Assembly: GCA_963677135.2 (NCBI GenBank)
Contig: CAXXLS010000017.1
Coordinates: 434,001 to 498,000 of the forward strand
DNA from: Seleniibacterium sp963677135
GTDB taxonomy: Bacteria > Desulfobacterota > Desulfuromonadia > Desulfuromonadales > Geopsychrobacteraceae
Length of the DNA stretch: 64,000 bases
Reading direction: 5' to 3'
The notes beneath the pieces are model-generated. The model worked only from the letters and a program-made list of their open reading frames with translations, ran no database searches and was not told where the DNA came from. A program made the position numbers and the translations under genes. Positions 41,701 to 50,986 of this stretch are shown here, in pieces; within the stretch, counting starts at the first letter, position 1, and every line of letters begins with the position of its first letter.

Positions 41701-44094
41701 GTGCGTAAACTGTTCAGGGATTCACCGATTAAGACCAAACTGACTGTTGTTATCATGGCCAGCTGTACCATTTTGCTGTTCATTGTCAGCGGGGTTCTGT
41801 TGTTGTCCGAATTGTACACGCGTCAGGCCTCCCTGAAACAGGAAAATGCCATCCTGGCCACCTCTCTTGCCGAACAGCTGCGGCAGCCCCTCCTGCTCGA
41901 AAAATTCAATCAGGCCGAAGATTTGCTCGGTGCTCTGAGCCGACAGAAAAATGTCCATGCCGGTTACCTTTTTGATCGTGACGGTAAGGCTGTTGCCGAA
42001 TACCTGACAAGTGACAGAACCCCCATCGTGCTGTCGGCACTGCCTCACGATTTTCCCGATGACCGGCTTCCGGAAACAGGAGCAGGCCTGTCGAAGTTCA
42101 ATTTTCCCCACGATTACTACAGCAGTTTCACGCCTATTTTTTTCGAGGGGGCCCAGATTGGCACTCTTTATCTGCTCAGTGATCTCGAAAAATTCTATGC
42201 CGGGGTGAATGCGGTTATTGCCGGTGTTGTCTCCGCCTTTATCATGCTGGTTTTGTTCTCCTTTCTGCTGGCTGAGTTTCTGCAGAAACCGGTTTCAGCT
42301 CCTCTGCTTGATCTGGCCGGGGTCATGGCCCAGATTGCGGATCGACAGGATTATTCCCTTCGCGCCACCAAACAGACGGCTGATGAAATCGGACTTCTGG
42401 TTGACGGCTTCAACGCCATGCTTGACCAGATTGAGCAGCATCAACTGGCCCTGGCCCGGCATCAGCAATATCTTGAATCCACCGTTGCGGAACGCACCTC
42501 CGAACTGCGCAAAACCGTCAAAAAACTGGCCGCTGCCCGGCGACAGGCGGATCAGGCCAACCAGGCAAAATCCGACTTCCTGTCGCGCATGACACACGAG
42601 TTGAGAACGCCTCTGATCGGGGTGCTCGGCATGAATGAGCTGCTGATGAGAACAGACTTGAATGCCGATCAGCAGCTGCTCGTCGAAACGGTGCATAACA
42701 GTGGCGAAGAGTTACTGCAGTTAATCAGCGATGTTCTTGATTTTTCAAAGATCGAAGCCGGAAAGCTGACCCTGAAGCCGACCGATGTCAAGCTGTTTCG
42801 TATCGTGGAGACCTGTGTTGAACTGCTCGCACCTCAGGCCATGGAAAAAGGACTGCAACTTGCATCCGAAATTCCCCTGTCGGCAACCTGGACTGTTTCT
42901 GCCGACGAAATGAGAATCCGCCAGATTCTCATGAACCTGATCGGTAATGCCATCAAGTTCACTTCGTCCGGGCAGGTGGTGGTCCGCTTGTTTTGTGAAC
43001 GGGCGTCATCCGACACCGGTAACTTCGCCATTGAGGTGGAAGATTCGGGAGCCGGAATCCCGCCGGAGGTTTCGGCCAATATCTTTGACGCGTTCTACCA
43101 GGTCGATGGCTCCGATACGCGGGAAAAAACCGGTGCGGGGCTTGGTCTTGCCATTGTCCGGCAACTCGTTGAATTGATGCACGGGCGCATTGACGTCTCT
43201 ATCCTTCCCCAGGGCGGGAGTCTGTTCAGGATTAACCTGACCCTCCCTTTGCGGCAGGCGAATCGCTTTGACCTGCCGGCCGATCTCGGCAAGGCGAAAG
43301 CTCTTGTCTGTACAGCCGACAACCTGTTCGGCCGGGTTCTGGTGGATAACCTCAGTCAACTCGGACTATCCGTGTTCTATACGGCCGATGGGGAGGAAGC
43401 CCTGAAGCACATCATCAAGGCGCAGGACAGCCATGCGCCCGTCCGCCTTTTCTTTACCGACCCCGAGTGCACTCTTGACAATGGACGCAAGCTCGTTACC
43501 GCTGTGCCTGACGCTGAGCGGCTTCCTTATATGAAGACAATTGTGATCTGCCATGACAGAAGTCGCCAGCTCGAACTCCGAGGGGGAGATGTCAGGTTGC
43601 CATTGCCGGTCGACTGGACCCGACTGTATCAAGCGGTTACCCAGGACTGGCGGCCGGTGGAAAAGAACACCGTTAGGGGCGACTCCCACCGGGTGTCTGC
43701 TGTCGGGGAAAGCACCAGGGGCGGGCCGAACATTGGTGTTCTCAGCGCCAATGTCGCCAGCAGGGAACTGCTGAAACTTGCCGTGAAAAAAATCCTCGGG
43801 GACCGGTGCGCTGTCCTCGACCTCTCTGCGCTGTCCGACGCTTCAGCGATGGCCGAGCCTGATCTTATCCTGGTTGATTTCGACCATCTGGAACCGGCCT
43901 GGCTGGAAAACTATCTCGGGCAGGCTACGGGTGCTGCCAGGGTGGTCATTTCCCGAAACCTATCGATCCCATTGCAGCCGGAACTGTACGATCTTCATTT
44001 GCAGAAGCCCTTGACCGGCAGTCAGCTCGACCGTCTGGGATCCTTCATCGGCACCATGCAGGTCCATTGCGCGGCCGGGAAAGGTAACGCGTGA
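41701..44094 (+). CDS. Membrane sensor histidine kinase with two degenerate receiver domains
   Basis: 797 residues; GTG 41701 lies 5 nt after AGAGG. Two membrane helices (about 16-38 and 175-197) flank a periplasmic sensor of about 135 residues. HAMP (about 198-250) and a coiled coil lead to HisKA with FLSRMTHELRTPLIG (phospho-His) and HATPase (NLIGNAIKF, DSGAGIP, GAGLGLAI). Two receiver-like domains follow (about 525-640 and 680-790), in which the canonical DD/D/K sets are incomplete. They may therefore be structural rather than phosphorylated. The stop overlaps the next start (GTGA), so it is coupled to the beta-propeller gene. Confidence 0.87.
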   Translation: MRKLFRDSPIKTKLTVVIMASCTILLFIVSGVLLLSELYTRQASLKQENAILATSLAEQLRQPLLLEKFNQAEDLLGALSRQKNVHAGYLFDRDGKAVAEYLTSDRTPIVLSALPHDFPDDRLPETGAGLSKFNFPHDYYSSFTPIFFEGAQIGTLYLLSDLEKFYAGVNAVIAGVVSAFIMLVLFSFLLAEFLQKPVSAPLLDLAGVMAQIADRQDYSLRATKQTADEIGLLVDGFNAMLDQIEQHQLALARHQQYLESTVAERTSELRKTVKKLAAARRQADQANQAKSDFLSRMTHELRTPLIGVLGMNELLMRTDLNADQQLLVETVHNSGEELLQLISDVLDFSKIEAGKLTLKPTDVKLFRIVETCVELLAPQAMEKGLQLASEIPLSATWTVSADEMRIRQILMNLIGNAIKFTSSGQVVVRLFCERASSDTGNFAIEVEDSGAGIPPEVSANIFDAFYQVDGSDTREKTGAGLGLAIVRQLVELMHGRIDVSILPQGGSLFRINLTLPLRQANRFDLPADLGKAKALVCTADNLFGRVLVDNLSQLGLSVFYTADGEEALKHIIKAQDSHAPVRLFFTDPECTLDNGRKLVTAVPDAERLPYMKTIVICHDRSRQLELRGGDVRLPLPVDWTRLYQAVTQDWRPVEKNTVRGDSHRVSAVGESTRGGPNIGVLSANVASRELLKLAVKKILGDRCAVLDLSALSDASAMAEPDLILVDFDHLEPAWLENYLGQATGAARVVISRNLSIPLQPELYDLHLQKPLTGSQLDRLGSFIGTMQVHCAAGKGNA

Positions 44095-46208
44095 AAAGAC
44101 CCACTCCCTTTATTAACCGCAAAGTGTTCCTGATGGTGACGGCGGTTTTCCTGGCCGCTGTTCTGATGGGTGTTTCCTGGTTTCCGCTCAGGGGCGCGGG
44201 CCCTCTACGTGTTGACACACCGGTCCGGCAAGCCCGTGGTCCAGGAGATCGACTTGTTGTCAACCTGAAAGGGGAGGGCTTCACCGCCGGCATGGCGGCC
44301 CTGTTGACGCCCAGTATCGACAATAACCAGGCGATCGCAGCCACTTTCCCTCTGCCGGGATCGTTCTACGATACGGTGGCGTATCGAGATTGTCTCTACC
44401 TCGGAAGTCTTGACCAGGGTCTGTACGCCGTCGATATCAGTGAGCCGAGGCGGCCAAGGCTACTCAAGGAGTACTTGCCCGGGCGTCCGGTGGTCGACCT
44501 GTTGCGCATTGACGACCTGCTCGTCGCGGTCTGCGGACAGCAAGGTCTCGTCTTATTTAAAATACGCCAGGATGGTTATCTCAGGCCCCTGGGCGAGTTT
44601 CCTTCCCGGTTGTCCATGACCAAGGCGAGCTATGCCGCCGGGTACCTCTACGTTGCGGCCGGTCCGGACGGGCTTCTCTCCTTGAAGGTCAGTGATCCTG
44701 AACAGGTTGAGATAGCCACCGGTGGTGGAGCCGAAGGGTTTGTGACCGATCTTTTTACTTTCGACGGCCTGCTGGTGGCGGCGACCAAGGATCCCCATCA
44801 GCTGAAAAGCTACCGTCTCGATGGCCAGGGCCGCTTTACGGAAATCGCTGTCCGGAATCTTTCCGGGCAGATCAGGAGCATGGTGCAAAAAGGGAACGAT
44901 CTGTATGTGGCGACGACGGATGGGTTGTCCATCTACCGGGTTTCGCCGGAAGGTGCATTCGTTGTGCTTGGTCATTTCCCGGAACTGAAATCGACGGAAA
45001 AACTGTTTTCCGGGTCTGATGCTGTCTATATATTCAAGAACTATTCTGCCCTGGCTTTTCTCAATGTGGAAAATTTCGGATTGTCCAGCAACTATTTTCT
45101 CTCGAGCAAGGTGAGGACCCTGGACGAAATCGGTGATTATCTGCTGGTGTCCGGATACCAGACCGGGCTGACGCTCATCGATAAAAGGGCTCTCCAGCCT
45201 TATCGTGTCTCCCGGGCCCAAGAAATGTCCGTTCCGGTGAGAAATCTATATTTCCATCAGCACAAGATCTATGTCATGGGGGAGAAGGGTCTTTTTGTTA
45301 TGAATGAAAAGGACGGGGCCTACCTGCAACAGCTAAGCGCCGTCAGAACGTCATCACTGACCTTGTTCAAAAATTTTCTGGTGGCCGGGCACATGGACTC
45401 CGGACTGGAGATTTTTGACATCTCTTCCGGCCGCTATGAAGCCGTCGCAACCTGGCCCGAGATCAGAGTCAGCCAGCTCGACGTTGCGGGCAGATTCATT
45501 CTTGCCGCAAGCGGAATCGCAGGCATCCGCTGCATCGATCCTGAAAATATTTCTGCTCCTGTGGTGACCGCTTCTCTCGCGGTTCACGTGCTCGATTTCA
45601 AGGTCGCTGACGATCTTGTCTATCTGGCGACCAAAGAGAACGGACTGATGATTCTCAGACTGTCGAAAGGAGGCGAGTTTCAAGTGCTCGGCAAGGTCAA
45701 CACCCCGTTTCCGATGAATCAGTTCGATGTCGCATCCGCTCTCGAAATCGTCGGGGGGAAAGCCTATATCGCGAATGGGGGCAGTGGCCTCTTGATTGCT
45801 GATGTGGAGGATCCGCGGCGGCCGAAAATACTCTCATCTCTCGGCTTGCCGGGCGAGAGCAAGGGGCTGCTGGTAAGGGACGGTTTGGCCATGGTTCTGA
45901 GCGGCGCAAACGGCCTGAGTCTTGTCGATGTCCGTCATCCAGCGGCACCGATGCTGGTGGGGCAGATGAACATTCCGGGAGTGGCCCGGCGCATTCACCT
46001 GTTCAACGGAGTGTTGTATCTGCCGCGCACAGTGGGCAGTCTGCTTGCCCTGCCGGCGCCCGGATGGGCGACCAGGGTGCGGGTGCTATCCTCCCGGCAC
46101 ATGGACATTGAATTTCCGATCCCTAAGAGCGCCGGGCATTTCAACCTGCACCTTGCCAACGACCAGGGAGCCGTGACCCTGAGCGATGCGGTTGTGATCA
46201 GAAATTGA
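44091..46208 (+). CDS. Secreted or anchored beta-propeller protein (LVIVD-like repeats)
   Basis: 705 residues from a GTG overlapping the kinase stop. An N-terminal signal/anchor helix (about 12-30) is followed by repeated beta-sheet units of about 45 residues with the pattern YLYVAAGPDGLLSLKVSDPEQ. Similar units are LYLGSLDQGLYAVDISEPRRP and YIANGGSGLLIADVEDPRRP. These are LVIVD/propeller repeats that typically bind ligands or proteins outside the cytoplasm. A short beta-sandwich-like C-terminal domain ends the protein. Translational coupling suggests it works with the kinase sensor domain (inference). Its 3' end overlaps the convergent receptor gene by 11 bp. Confidence 0.8.
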   Translation: MKRPTPFINRKVFLMVTAVFLAAVLMGVSWFPLRGAGPLRVDTPVRQARGPGDRLVVNLKGEGFTAGMAALLTPSIDNNQAIAATFPLPGSFYDTVAYRDCLYLGSLDQGLYAVDISEPRRPRLLKEYLPGRPVVDLLRIDDLLVAVCGQQGLVLFKIRQDGYLRPLGEFPSRLSMTKASYAAGYLYVAAGPDGLLSLKVSDPEQVEIATGGGAEGFVTDLFTFDGLLVAATKDPHQLKSYRLDGQGRFTEIAVRNLSGQIRSMVQKGNDLYVATTDGLSIYRVSPEGAFVVLGHFPELKSTEKLFSGSDAVYIFKNYSALAFLNVENFGLSSNYFLSSKVRTLDEIGDYLLVSGYQTGLTLIDKRALQPYRVSRAQEMSVPVRNLYFHQHKIYVMGEKGLFVMNEKDGAYLQQLSAVRTSSLTLFKNFLVAGHMDSGLEIFDISSGRYEAVATWPEIRVSQLDVAGRFILAASGIAGIRCIDPENISAPVVTASLAVHVLDFKVADDLVYLATKENGLMILRLSKGGEFQVLGKVNTPFPMNQFDVASALEIVGGKAYIANGGSGLLIADVEDPRRPKILSSLGLPGESKGLLVRDGLAMVLSGANGLSLVDVRHPAAPMLVGQMNIPGVARRIHLFNGVLYLPRTVGSLLALPAPGWATRVRVLSSRHMDIEFPIPKSAGHFNLHLANDQGAVTLSDAVVIRN

Positions 46209-48624
46209 AGTCGATCCCCGCCCAGAACTGCCGGCCGAGTTCGTATTCTCCGCCATAATCTCTGATTTTTATTTTCTTGTTGAAGACATTCAGGACATCC
46301 AGATTCAGAACGACGTCAAAACGGCTGAATTCAGGAACCTGCCAGCGTAAATTCCAGTCAAAGGTCAAAGCGCTTTTGGCTTTGACTTTTTGGTAGATAA
46401 ACGGGTCGGTGGCTTGTTCAGGATTGAGAAGGCTGGCTTGCCTTTCTCCCGAATTCTTCAGCCTCCAGTATTTTCCCCGGTATTTCGTGGTATTGGTGAA
46501 GGAGATAGCATAGGGCAGCTTGCAGCGGTAGATGAAATTCAGGACAACGGGGCGATTGAAGTCTGACTTTGGCATCTCATATTTGAAGTATTCTTTCCCT
46601 TCGTACCAGTAGGTTTCAGTGGCATCTTCCTCATCAAAAAATCCGGAGTAATCGTTGTTTGAGCTGGTAGATATTTGCCAGTTTCCGTTCGCTTCAAAAT
46701 AATGGCGCGCCCAGGAGCGTTGCCAGCTGATCAGGATACTCTCGTATTCAGAACGACCATTATTATTCAGGTAGTAGGTGTAGTGAGTGATGGTTTTCTG
46801 GTCACCGTTCTCATCAAGATAGGTTTCGCTCGATTTTTCAGATGTTCGGGCGAACTCTTTATGATGGTCCTTCTGGATGTATTGCGCTTTGAATTCACCG
46901 CCGAACAGTTTCTGGATGATTCCCACAGTCGTTTCGTCAGCATAAGGGGCTTCGATGTCCTTATCGACGAAATCGCGCACTGACGTGGTTTCCCAGTCGT
47001 CCATACTGCCGGCTCTGGTCTGACTGCTGTAGCTGTAATGGCCCTGCTCAAGCAGGGTGCTTGTATAGTATCTGTTCCTGCCAGCAAACAGAACCGTTGA
47101 GCCATCACCGAATATATCGAGGGAACTTGACAACCGTGGCGCGATCTGTGCCTTGTTGGTCAGGTTGCTATGGCTGATCCGGACCCCCGGGAAAAGCTCG
47201 ATCCGTTTCCAGACCATTGAATCCTGAAGGTAAAATCCCAGATCGGTCGAGGTGCTGGTGTCCTTGGCAGCAAGGTAGACGGTACGGTTTTTCAGGTATT
47301 CCTCTCCGTTGACGCAGGCGTCATCTTCAGGAAGGCAGGTTGTCAACGGATCTTCTACCGTTCCGTAATAGTAATGGGAACCTTTGCGCCGCTGGTACAG
47401 GAGACTTGAATGTTTGGCTTCGAGGCCCACTTTGATGCGGTGGTTGGTTGCGCCCCAATGGACGGTGCGCAGCATGAAATCAAGCTTACCCAAAAGTTCG
47501 TCCTGCGCATAGGCCAGGTTTCCCATGCCTCCCTCGATGTCGTCGGCATCCCAGCGATACTTGTCGGTCGGGGACTGGCGCTTGACCCGCTGTTTGCTGT
47601 AGCCGGCCTGGGCGGTTACGGTTCCGGCCGGAAGGGTCTTTTCCAGCTGAAGGTTGAAAGAATAGGTATCCTGATTAATGGCGTACCTGCTGCCCCTTAC
47701 GTTGTCGAGGTAGAGTGTCGCGGTGGTCGGAGAATAGAGGCCTGAAAAAGAAATCCGCGCGTTGGAGGGAAAATCGTGGGTTGCCTTCAGCAGGACATTC
47801 TCCCGTTCTCTGTTCAATGTGACCGGACCGTCAATATGATTCAGTCGAATCCGGGAAAGAATTTTCTGGTACGCTGTCAGAAAAACCGTATCGTTGCTCA
47901 AGGGCGCATTGAGGATGAGCCCGAAATCATGTTTTTCGAATTCCGGCTGGTATCGGGAGTTTTCAGCCTTGAAAAAGTCTTCTTTTTTCTCGGGATCCAG
48001 ATGGAATTCGGTCCAGCTGTCGTTGGTGGTGCGATAGCTGAGCTGGCCCCAGAATTCCGGCGTGGCTTCGACTGTTTTAACATCGATGTGACCACCGGTG
48101 AAGCCGCCGTATTCGGCAGGGATGTTGCTGTTATAAACGGTGATTTCTTCGATGAGGCGCGAATTCAGAAACTGTTTCTGGGGGTAGCCTGGCAAGGTGT
48201 AGGCGTTGTCGGGCAGGTCGCCAGCAGGATTCAGGATACTTTTGTTGTTCAGCCCGTCGATCGTGTAACTGTTGTCGTAAAAGCGACTCCCCGAGACGGA
48301 GACCGGCGGTGGAAAAATCTCTCCGCCCAGGTATGACGAATTGTATTCCTCGCTGTACTGGGTCCCGGGCACAATACCGATGAGTTCGTTGACACTGCCG
48401 TTTCTGACGGGAAGATCTTCGATCATCTCCCGGTCAAGAATCGTGGTGCCGGTGGTCGGGGCGATGCGCTGCGCTTCGACCTGGACGGCCGGCAGGGCTG
48501 GCAGGAGACCTTCGCCTGTGCTATTCGTGTTAACCTGTTCGGCGGCTGCCGCCAGGACTGGCGTCACCATCAGGATGGAGAGGCACAGGACGTTAATCAA
48601 AAAGGTCGTTATTCTGGCTGGCAT
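46198..48624 (-). CDS. TonB-dependent outer membrane receptor
   Basis: 808 residues. Signal peptide (about 1-26, ending VLAAAAEQ). The plug domain (about 50-190) has TTGTTILDREMIEDLPVRNGSVNELIGIVPG and YTIDGLNNKSI, and a large beta barrel ends in ...WAGIDFNF with the terminal aromatic required for assembly. It imports a ligand using TonB energy; the ligand is unknown. The Shine-Dalgarno is poor. It diverges from a tonB-like gene 152 bp away, its likely energy partner. Confidence 0.88.
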   Translation of the reverse strand: MPARITTFLINVLCLSILMVTPVLAAAAEQVNTNSTGEGLLPALPAVQVEAQRIAPTTGTTILDREMIEDLPVRNGSVNELIGIVPGTQYSEEYNSSYLGGEIFPPPVSVSGSRFYDNSYTIDGLNNKSILNPAGDLPDNAYTLPGYPQKQFLNSRLIEEITVYNSNIPAEYGGFTGGHIDVKTVEATPEFWGQLSYRTTNDSWTEFHLDPEKKEDFFKAENSRYQPEFEKHDFGLILNAPLSNDTVFLTAYQKILSRIRLNHIDGPVTLNRERENVLLKATHDFPSNARISFSGLYSPTTATLYLDNVRGSRYAINQDTYSFNLQLEKTLPAGTVTAQAGYSKQRVKRQSPTDKYRWDADDIEGGMGNLAYAQDELLGKLDFMLRTVHWGATNHRIKVGLEAKHSSLLYQRRKGSHYYYGTVEDPLTTCLPEDDACVNGEEYLKNRTVYLAAKDTSTSTDLGFYLQDSMVWKRIELFPGVRISHSNLTNKAQIAPRLSSSLDIFGDGSTVLFAGRNRYYTSTLLEQGHYSYSSQTRAGSMDDWETTSVRDFVDKDIEAPYADETTVGIIQKLFGGEFKAQYIQKDHHKEFARTSEKSSETYLDENGDQKTITHYTYYLNNNGRSEYESILISWQRSWARHYFEANGNWQISTSSNNDYSGFFDEEDATETYWYEGKEYFKYEMPKSDFNRPVVLNFIYRCKLPYAISFTNTTKYRGKYWRLKNSGERQASLLNPEQATDPFIYQKVKAKSALTFDWNLRWQVPEFSRFDVVLNLDVLNVFNKKIKIRDYGGEYELGRQFWAGIDFNF

Positions 48625-48776
48625 ATCGGGAGCATCGGAAGTTTGTGTTTGCGCCGGTTCGTCAATCGATTAAAATGAGCCTTCAGTAAATGTTTGACAA
48701 GCTATCAATAAAATCGATATGCATGCAAGCGCTTATTGTTGTCTGAGACCTGTTTCAAAGCCTATGGATCCGGATT

Positions 48777-49649
48777 TTGAGTGACTCGGTAAAACTGATG
48801 ACGTTCATCCTCCTGTCGGGGTTGCTGCATTTTGCCACCCTGTCAGGGTCCCATGACACCTTATATAGTACAAAGCTCCGTTCCGAGATCAAAGTTGCTT
48901 TTGTCTCCGGGGACGGGTCTGCTTTTCGAGCCCGGCCGAAACGTGACCTCGCCAGGGAGCTCAAGCCACAGGCGGCCGCTTCGCACACAAAGACGCCCCG
49001 TGTGGATCAAGAGCATGAGCTTCCTGATAGCCCGTCGAAGCCGCTTCCTTCGGTGGCTTCTTCGGCCGTGAAAAGTCGTTCCGTTCCGCCATTAACGCAA
49101 CCAATGAGTCCGACGCCGGAACCCCGGGTGGCTGCCGAGAAGGAGGAGGTTCAGACGGCTGAGCCGGCAGTTCATCCCGTTGCGAAGCATCGACCCGACC
49201 AGGACTTGATTGAAAAGGAGGTTCCCCTGCCTGATTTCAACGCGGCTGCTGAACTGTTTGCGACGGATGCGTTGGCGGAGCCCGTCTCGCCCCCGCCCGG
49301 CGGAGGGGACGCCTCTTTCGAAGAGGGCCACTTGCCGGCCGGACAGCCCGCAGTTGCGGCCATGGAAATGGCCTTGCCTCTGTATGATGAAAATCCGAAA
49401 CCGGTCTATCCCAGGGTCGCCGCTCTGAAAGGGTGGGAGGGGACCGTGTTGCTGGAGGTCCTGGTTTTGAAGGATGGGCAGGTCGGCGATGTCTCTTTGT
49501 TGAATTCAAGCGGGTACCGGGCCCTGGACAAGGCTGCCCGCAAGACGGTCTATCGCTGGAAGTTCAGACCCGCTCATGTGGGGGGGGATCCCGTAGAATG
49601 CAAGGTTCAGATCCCGATAAATTTTGTTTTGAATTCTGCTCGCAGTTAA
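48777..49649 (+). CDS. TonB-family energy transducer
   Basis: About 290 residues. N-terminal membrane anchor (about 5-22), a long Pro/Glu/Lys-rich periplasmic spacer (50-190) and a TonB C-terminal domain (about 200-288) with NPKPVYPRVAALKGWEGTVLLEVLV, SSGYRALDKAARKTVYRWKF and VQIPINFVL. It carries proton-motive energy to outer membrane receptors. The start is uncertain: TTG 48777 gives the full anchor, ATG 48798 is an alternative, and neither has a strong ribosome-binding site. No exbB or exbD is in the window. Confidence 0.85.
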   Translation: MSDSVKLMTFILLSGLLHFATLSGSHDTLYSTKLRSEIKVAFVSGDGSAFRARPKRDLARELKPQAAASHTKTPRVDQEHELPDSPSKPLPSVASSAVKSRSVPPLTQPMSPTPEPRVAAEKEEVQTAEPAVHPVAKHRPDQDLIEKEVPLPDFNAAAELFATDALAEPVSPPPGGGDASFEEGHLPAGQPAVAAMEMALPLYDENPKPVYPRVAALKGWEGTVLLEVLVLKDGQVGDVSLLNSSGYRALDKAARKTVYRWKFRPAHVGGDPVECKVQIPINFVLNSARS

Positions 49650-49696
49650 GTTGTGCTGCTTGTACGTGTTTGTCTGCCTAACTCTGGAGGGTCGTG

Positions 49697-50401
49697 ATGA
49701 ATTCAGTCAATCAACAATACCTGGACGCCATAGATACGTTTATTCCATCGCTGCAGGATTTTCTGGCCTCCGGCGGTCAGGACGGGGAACTCTTTGCCGC
49801 GGTTCGGGGCCGGATCAGCCAGCTGGCTGATGGAGCCAACGCCTGTGGCGCCGGTTCCTTTGAGTGTATTCTCAAAGATGTGGAGATTCTCCTTGCCCGC
49901 CATGATGAGCAGCAGAGGATCGACAACCCCCTGGAAAAAAACATGCTCAGGCTCGCTGCCGACTGGCTGATCCAGCTGCTGGCTTTGAATCGGGAGGGGC
50001 TGCCGGAACCGCGTTCCCTCGTTCTAGAATTGCGCCATCTTTTTCATCTCGTCAAAAGTTCCTGCAGCGCTTCCCGGATGGCCACGGAGGGTCATTTCGC
50101 AGCATCGGTCGATCCGTTCAGCGCCGACCCGGTTCCCGACCAGGCCGATAACGGCGGGGAAAGGTTCTGCCCGGATCCTTTCGACGAAGATCCCCGTATC
50201 AGTTCGGAACTCGACCGTTTACAGAAAACCATTACCTATGTGAAGTCGGCCGTGCTGTCACGCAGGCCGGTTCAGGATCCGTTCGCAGCCGATCCTTTTG
50301 AGACCCTCGCACCCGATCAGGATGACGCGAAGGGACGGACTGAAACTTCTGGAGCGAAGGCGGATATCTTTTCCGACGACCCGGATTTCAGTCCTGAGTG
50401 A
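49697..50401 (+). CDS. Unrecognised protein with repeated DPF/ADP motifs
   Basis: 234 residues from ATG 49697, 6 nt after GGAGG. Residues 1-125 look helical (LVLELRHLFHLVKSSCSASRM), broadly like a four-helix bundle. The C-terminal 110 residues are acidic and probably disordered, with repeated short motifs: VDPFSADP, CPDPFDEDP, QDPFAADPF and FSDDPDF. I do not recognise the family. Position 47 bp after tonB suggests an operon. The DPF repeats look like linear docking motifs (inference). Confidence 0.7.
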   Translation: MNSVNQQYLDAIDTFIPSLQDFLASGGQDGELFAAVRGRISQLADGANACGAGSFECILKDVEILLARHDEQQRIDNPLEKNMLRLAADWLIQLLALNREGLPEPRSLVLELRHLFHLVKSSCSASRMATEGHFAASVDPFSADPVPDQADNGGERFCPDPFDEDPRISSELDRLQKTITYVKSAVLSRRPVQDPFAADPFETLAPDQDDAKGRTETSGAKADIFSDDPDFSPE

Positions 50402-50501
50402 TTTTCGAAGTTGGTGTCGAAATTTTAATTGCAAAACTTGTTTCTGCATGCTAGAAACGCAGCCTACCTAGCCAGGTAGCTGTTCGTTGTCAGTCAAATA
50501 C

Positions 50502-50578
<77 letters not shown>

Positions 50579-50632
50579 TATTTTTTGAATTGACAAGGGG
50601 TAGTCATTTACGTAACATGGCCGGGTTTTTCT

Positions 50633-50709
50633 GGTGGGTGTAGCTCAGTTGGTAGAGCACTGGATTGTGGCTCCAGGCGTCGAGGGTTCGATCCCCTTCA
50701 CTCACCCCA
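50633..50709 (+). tRNA. tRNA-His (anticodon GTG)
   Basis: 77 nt including the extra G-1 (50633) opposite discriminator C, as required for His-tRNA identity. Acceptor GTGGGTG/CACTCAC, anticodon GTG at 50667-50669, encoded CCA. Confidence 0.96.
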
Positions 50710-50796
50710 TTCTAAAAGTACTATGCTCACCTTCCAGCTCAAAAATCCCGAAAGGGTGGGTATGGGAGGTGGGCATTGTTTCTTTTTAGGTCGATT

Positions 50797-50881
<85 letters not shown>

Positions 50882-50986
50882 TCCTTTGGGAAGAGACTCC
50901 TTGTTATCAAGGTCAGAATATATGATACAGTCGAGTTATCCGATGCTTCCATCGTTCAAAATTCAAAATCAGGAAGGAATTGTTAA

